Origin: Ga0077527 sp050250695
GTDB taxonomy: Bacteria > Pseudomonadota > Gammaproteobacteria > Burkholderiales > SG8-41
DNA: 29,379 nucleotides
NCBI GenBank assembly: GCA_050250695.1
Contig: JBFWOE010000024.1
Coordinates: forward strand, 1 to 29,379
Reading direction: 5' to 3'
The first letter of the stretch is position 1; every line of letters starts with the position of its first letter. This document shows, piece by piece, positions 27,545-29,379 of the stretch. Made by a program: the position numbers and the translations under genes. The notes under the pieces are model-generated. The model saw only the letters and a list, made by a program, of their open reading frames with translations. It searched no databases and was not told where the DNA came from.

Positions 27545-28630
27545 TCATGCCGCCAGCACCTGCATACTTTCCCGGTCAATCAAAAGATCAACGCTGTCGC
27601 CCACCCGAAATATGCCCTCGCCTTTCTTGTGGGCATGATCGATCAGAACCATGTCCCCATTCACATCGACGCCATAGCGGATGATCGAGCCCAGAAATTC
27701 CATCTGTGCCACTTTCCCAAGCAACTTGAAACGTCCGCCTCCATTACCCGCGCCAACCGCGTACACTTCCACATTCTGCGGACGGAAAATGATGGAACCC
27801 CCTTGCGAATGACTCTGACCCAGCGGAATATCCATTCCCTTGTCAGTGCGGAAAACCGGGGCTCCCTCATTCGTGATGACGGCCCCTTTTATGATATTCG
27901 CAGTGCCGAGAAATTTCGCCACGAAAAGGTTGACAGGATTATCGTAAAGTTCGATGGGCGGCCCCACCTGCTGAATGACGCCTTGATCCAGAACAGCCAT
28001 CTGGTCTGATGTGGTATTGGCTTCTTCTTGGTCATGGGTAACGAAAATGGTGGTGAGCTGAAGCTTTTTCTGAAGCCCACGAATATCGCGACGCATCTGG
28101 ATGCGCAGGTTTGCGTCCAGATTGGATAACGGCTCATCCAGCAAAAGCACTTTCGGCTCAATGACGATGGTGCGCGCCAGCGCGATGCGTTGCTGCTGGC
28201 CTCCGGACAACTGCGACGGTCTGCGATCCGCCAGATCCAGAAGACCGACCATATCCAGAGCATTGTCCACACGCTCGTCGATCTCGCGTTTCGAATGCCT
28301 GCGTTCCTCCAACCCAAACGCCACATTTTTGCGCACCGTCATATGCGGCCACAAGGCGTAGCTCTGAAACACCATGCCCACGTTGCGCTCCCACGGCGGC
28401 AAGTCCGTAACGTCGTGCCCCTGAACCAGAATCCGTCCCATCGGCCTCGGCCCAAATCCAGCGATGGCTCGCAGCAGCGTTGATTTTCCGGAGCCTGATG
28501 GCCCCAAAAATGCAAAAAACTCGCCTTGCCCGATGGTCAGATTCACTCCTCTCAGGACATGGGTATCGCCGAACGAAACACCGAGATTTTCAATCACCAC
28601 TCCGGGCACTTCTTGCGCAGCGTTCATCAT
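27545..28630 (-). CDS. ABC transporter ATP-binding protein, FbpC/PotA type (copy 2)
   Basis: The 361-residue ATPase has Walker A GPSGSGKST (43-51), signature LSGGQQQR (from 141), Walker B VLLLDEP (161-167) and switch His in VTHDQEEAN, then a TOBE-type C-terminal domain. It is a clear paralogue of copy 1: segments such as NVGMVFQ(S/N)YALWPHMTV and the VIQQ(V/I)G region align closely. It starts 3 nt after the permease stop, so permease and ATPase form one operon. After the switch region it reads ANTTSDQM where copy 1 reads AMTAADRI. Substrate unknown. Confidence 0.93.
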   Translation of the reverse strand: MMNAAQEVPGVVIENLGVSFGDTHVLRGVNLTIGQGEFFAFLGPSGSGKSTLLRAIAGFGPRPMGRILVQGHDVTDLPPWERNVGMVFQSYALWPHMTVRKNVAFGLEERRHSKREIDERVDNALDMVGLLDLADRRPSQLSGGQQQRIALARTIVIEPKVLLLDEPLSNLDANLRIQMRRDIRGLQKKLQLTTIFVTHDQEEANTTSDQMAVLDQGVIQQVGPPIELYDNPVNLFVAKFLGTANIIKGAVITNEGAPVFRTDKGMDIPLGQSHSQGGSIIFRPQNVEVYAVGAGNGGGRFKLLGKVAQMEFLGSIIRYGVDVNGDMVLIDHAHKKGEGIFRVGDSVDLLIDRESMQVLAA

Positions 28631-28633
28631 GAA

Positions 28634-29379
28634 TCAGCCTCCCTCTGCGACTATCGATTTCGGCTCACGTGCCGTCTTGCCGCGCTCAATTATCAAATGC
28701 GATACGTAAGTGCCGACGCCGACAAACAGCACCGCAATCACGCCCAGTGCCGCGCCAGGCCCCCGACCCGCCGCGCTTTGCATGAATTCGTAGATGCCGT
28801 ACGCCAGCGGCGCATCCGATTCCCGCGCAACCAGCATGATGGTCGCGGACAATTCGACGGCAGCAGTAGCAAAACTCGTGACAAATCCCGCCAGGATTCC
28901 GCCCGACATCAGGGGGATGACGATCCGCCATATCGTGCGGGCCTTGGCTGCGCCAAGATTTTCGGCGGCCTCCTCCAGCATTACACTGACCTGCTGAATT
29001 GCCGCGACACAGGATCGCAGCGCATACGGCAGCCGGCGGACAGTCATGGCAATAACGATGATCACCCACCACGTCGCCAATGGTTCATCGATCAGCGGGA
29101 TGTTGGTGCTGTGGAATGTGCGCAGGTACCCGATGCCCAAAACCACGCCCGGCACCGCCAGCGCCGCCGATGCGCCGTAGTCCAGCCATTTCCGGCCGAC
29201 CATGTCTGTTCGCCATACGATGTAGGCAATGGCAGTCGCCAGTATCACATCGAACAGTGCCGCCAGGCCCGCGTACAGGAGCGTGTTGATGATGTACTGA
29301 GTCGCCGTCGAGAAAACGGTTGCATAGTGCGCAAAAGTGTAAGAGTCCGGAAGCACGGCGTACGACCAGATGGTTCCAA
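28634..29379 (-). CDS. ABC transporter permease, FbpB-type, C-terminal part (partial)
   Basis: The frame stays open to the window edge (248 codons visible), so the true start lies outside; the GTG at 29356 is internal. About six membrane helices are visible. The EAA loop EEAAENLGAAKARTIWRIVIPLM is the ATPase-docking motif of binding-protein-dependent permeases. The upstream linker (LPDSYTFAHYATVF) is typical of the join before the second permease domain in fused FbpB-like proteins. It is translated just ahead of ATPase copy 2. Confidence 0.88.
   Translation of the reverse strand, partial: GTIWSYAVLPDSYTFAHYATVFSTATQYIINTLLYAGLAALFDVILATAIAYIVWRTDMVGRKWLDYGASAALAVPGVVLGIGYLRTFHSTNIPLIDEPLATWWVIIVIAMTVRRLPYALRSCVAAIQQVSVMLEEAAENLGAAKARTIWRIVIPLMSGGILAGFVTSFATAAVELSATIMLVARESDAPLAYGIYEFMQSAAGRGPGAALGVIAVLFVGVGTYVSHLIIERGKTAREPKSIVAEGG

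Overview
The window is GC-rich chromosomal DNA, most likely from a betaproteobacterium. Supporting signs are the alr-radA neighbourhood, the etfB-etfA-acyl-CoA dehydrogenase cluster, strong G/C bias at third codon positions with long antisense shadow frames, and short Shine-Dalgarno-led genes packed into overlapping operons. From about 21.6 kb to the end the sequence looks less GC-rich and less regular in codon use. It carries an insertion sequence and a broken transporter, so it reads as a different compositional block. This was judged by eye, not computed.

Layout. 1-63 is the start of a divergent regulator (RpiR-like by weak resemblance), separated by two near-identical operator-like repeats from an MgtC/SapB membrane protein. 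An aldo/keto reductase-like protein with a replaced catalytic His and a cupin metalloprotein follow, then a clear terminator. On the minus strand come a YbhN-type membrane protein and a small TM2-like protein. From 4.4 to 9.0 kb a plus-strand run encodes a LysR regulator, a glutamine-amidotransferase-like protein without its catalytic Cys and His, a small conserved-looking protein, alanine racemase and RadA. From 9.1 to 12.6 kb are both ETF subunits, a terminator, and a large acyl-CoA dehydrogenase that ETF would serve.

The most unusual region is 13.1-20.2 kb. It holds six paralogous proteins, each with a Sec-type signal peptide, a class I SAM-methyltransferase-like domain with an intact DLGSGDG motif, and a C-terminal beta-rich domain. 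Five of the six are consecutive and tightly coupled (abutting or overlapping stops and starts). The first is split from the rest by a convergent membrane protein with a spermidine-synthase-like domain, which by the positive-inside rule may also face the periplasm. An APC-family amino acid permease follows the array 34 nt downstream. I know of no described function for such an exported methyltransferase battery. It is the best candidate here for an undescribed system.

From 21.6 kb to the end, on the minus strand (transcription right to left), lie the C-terminal half of an ABC permease (cut by the window edge), its ATPase, an IS5-family element with a programmed -1 frameshift signal, a substrate-binding protein that lost its C-terminus, a second ATPase, and ppc (PEP carboxylase). 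A short non-gene junction at 21.60-21.68 kb contains what look like a gene start and an unrelated gene end placed together.
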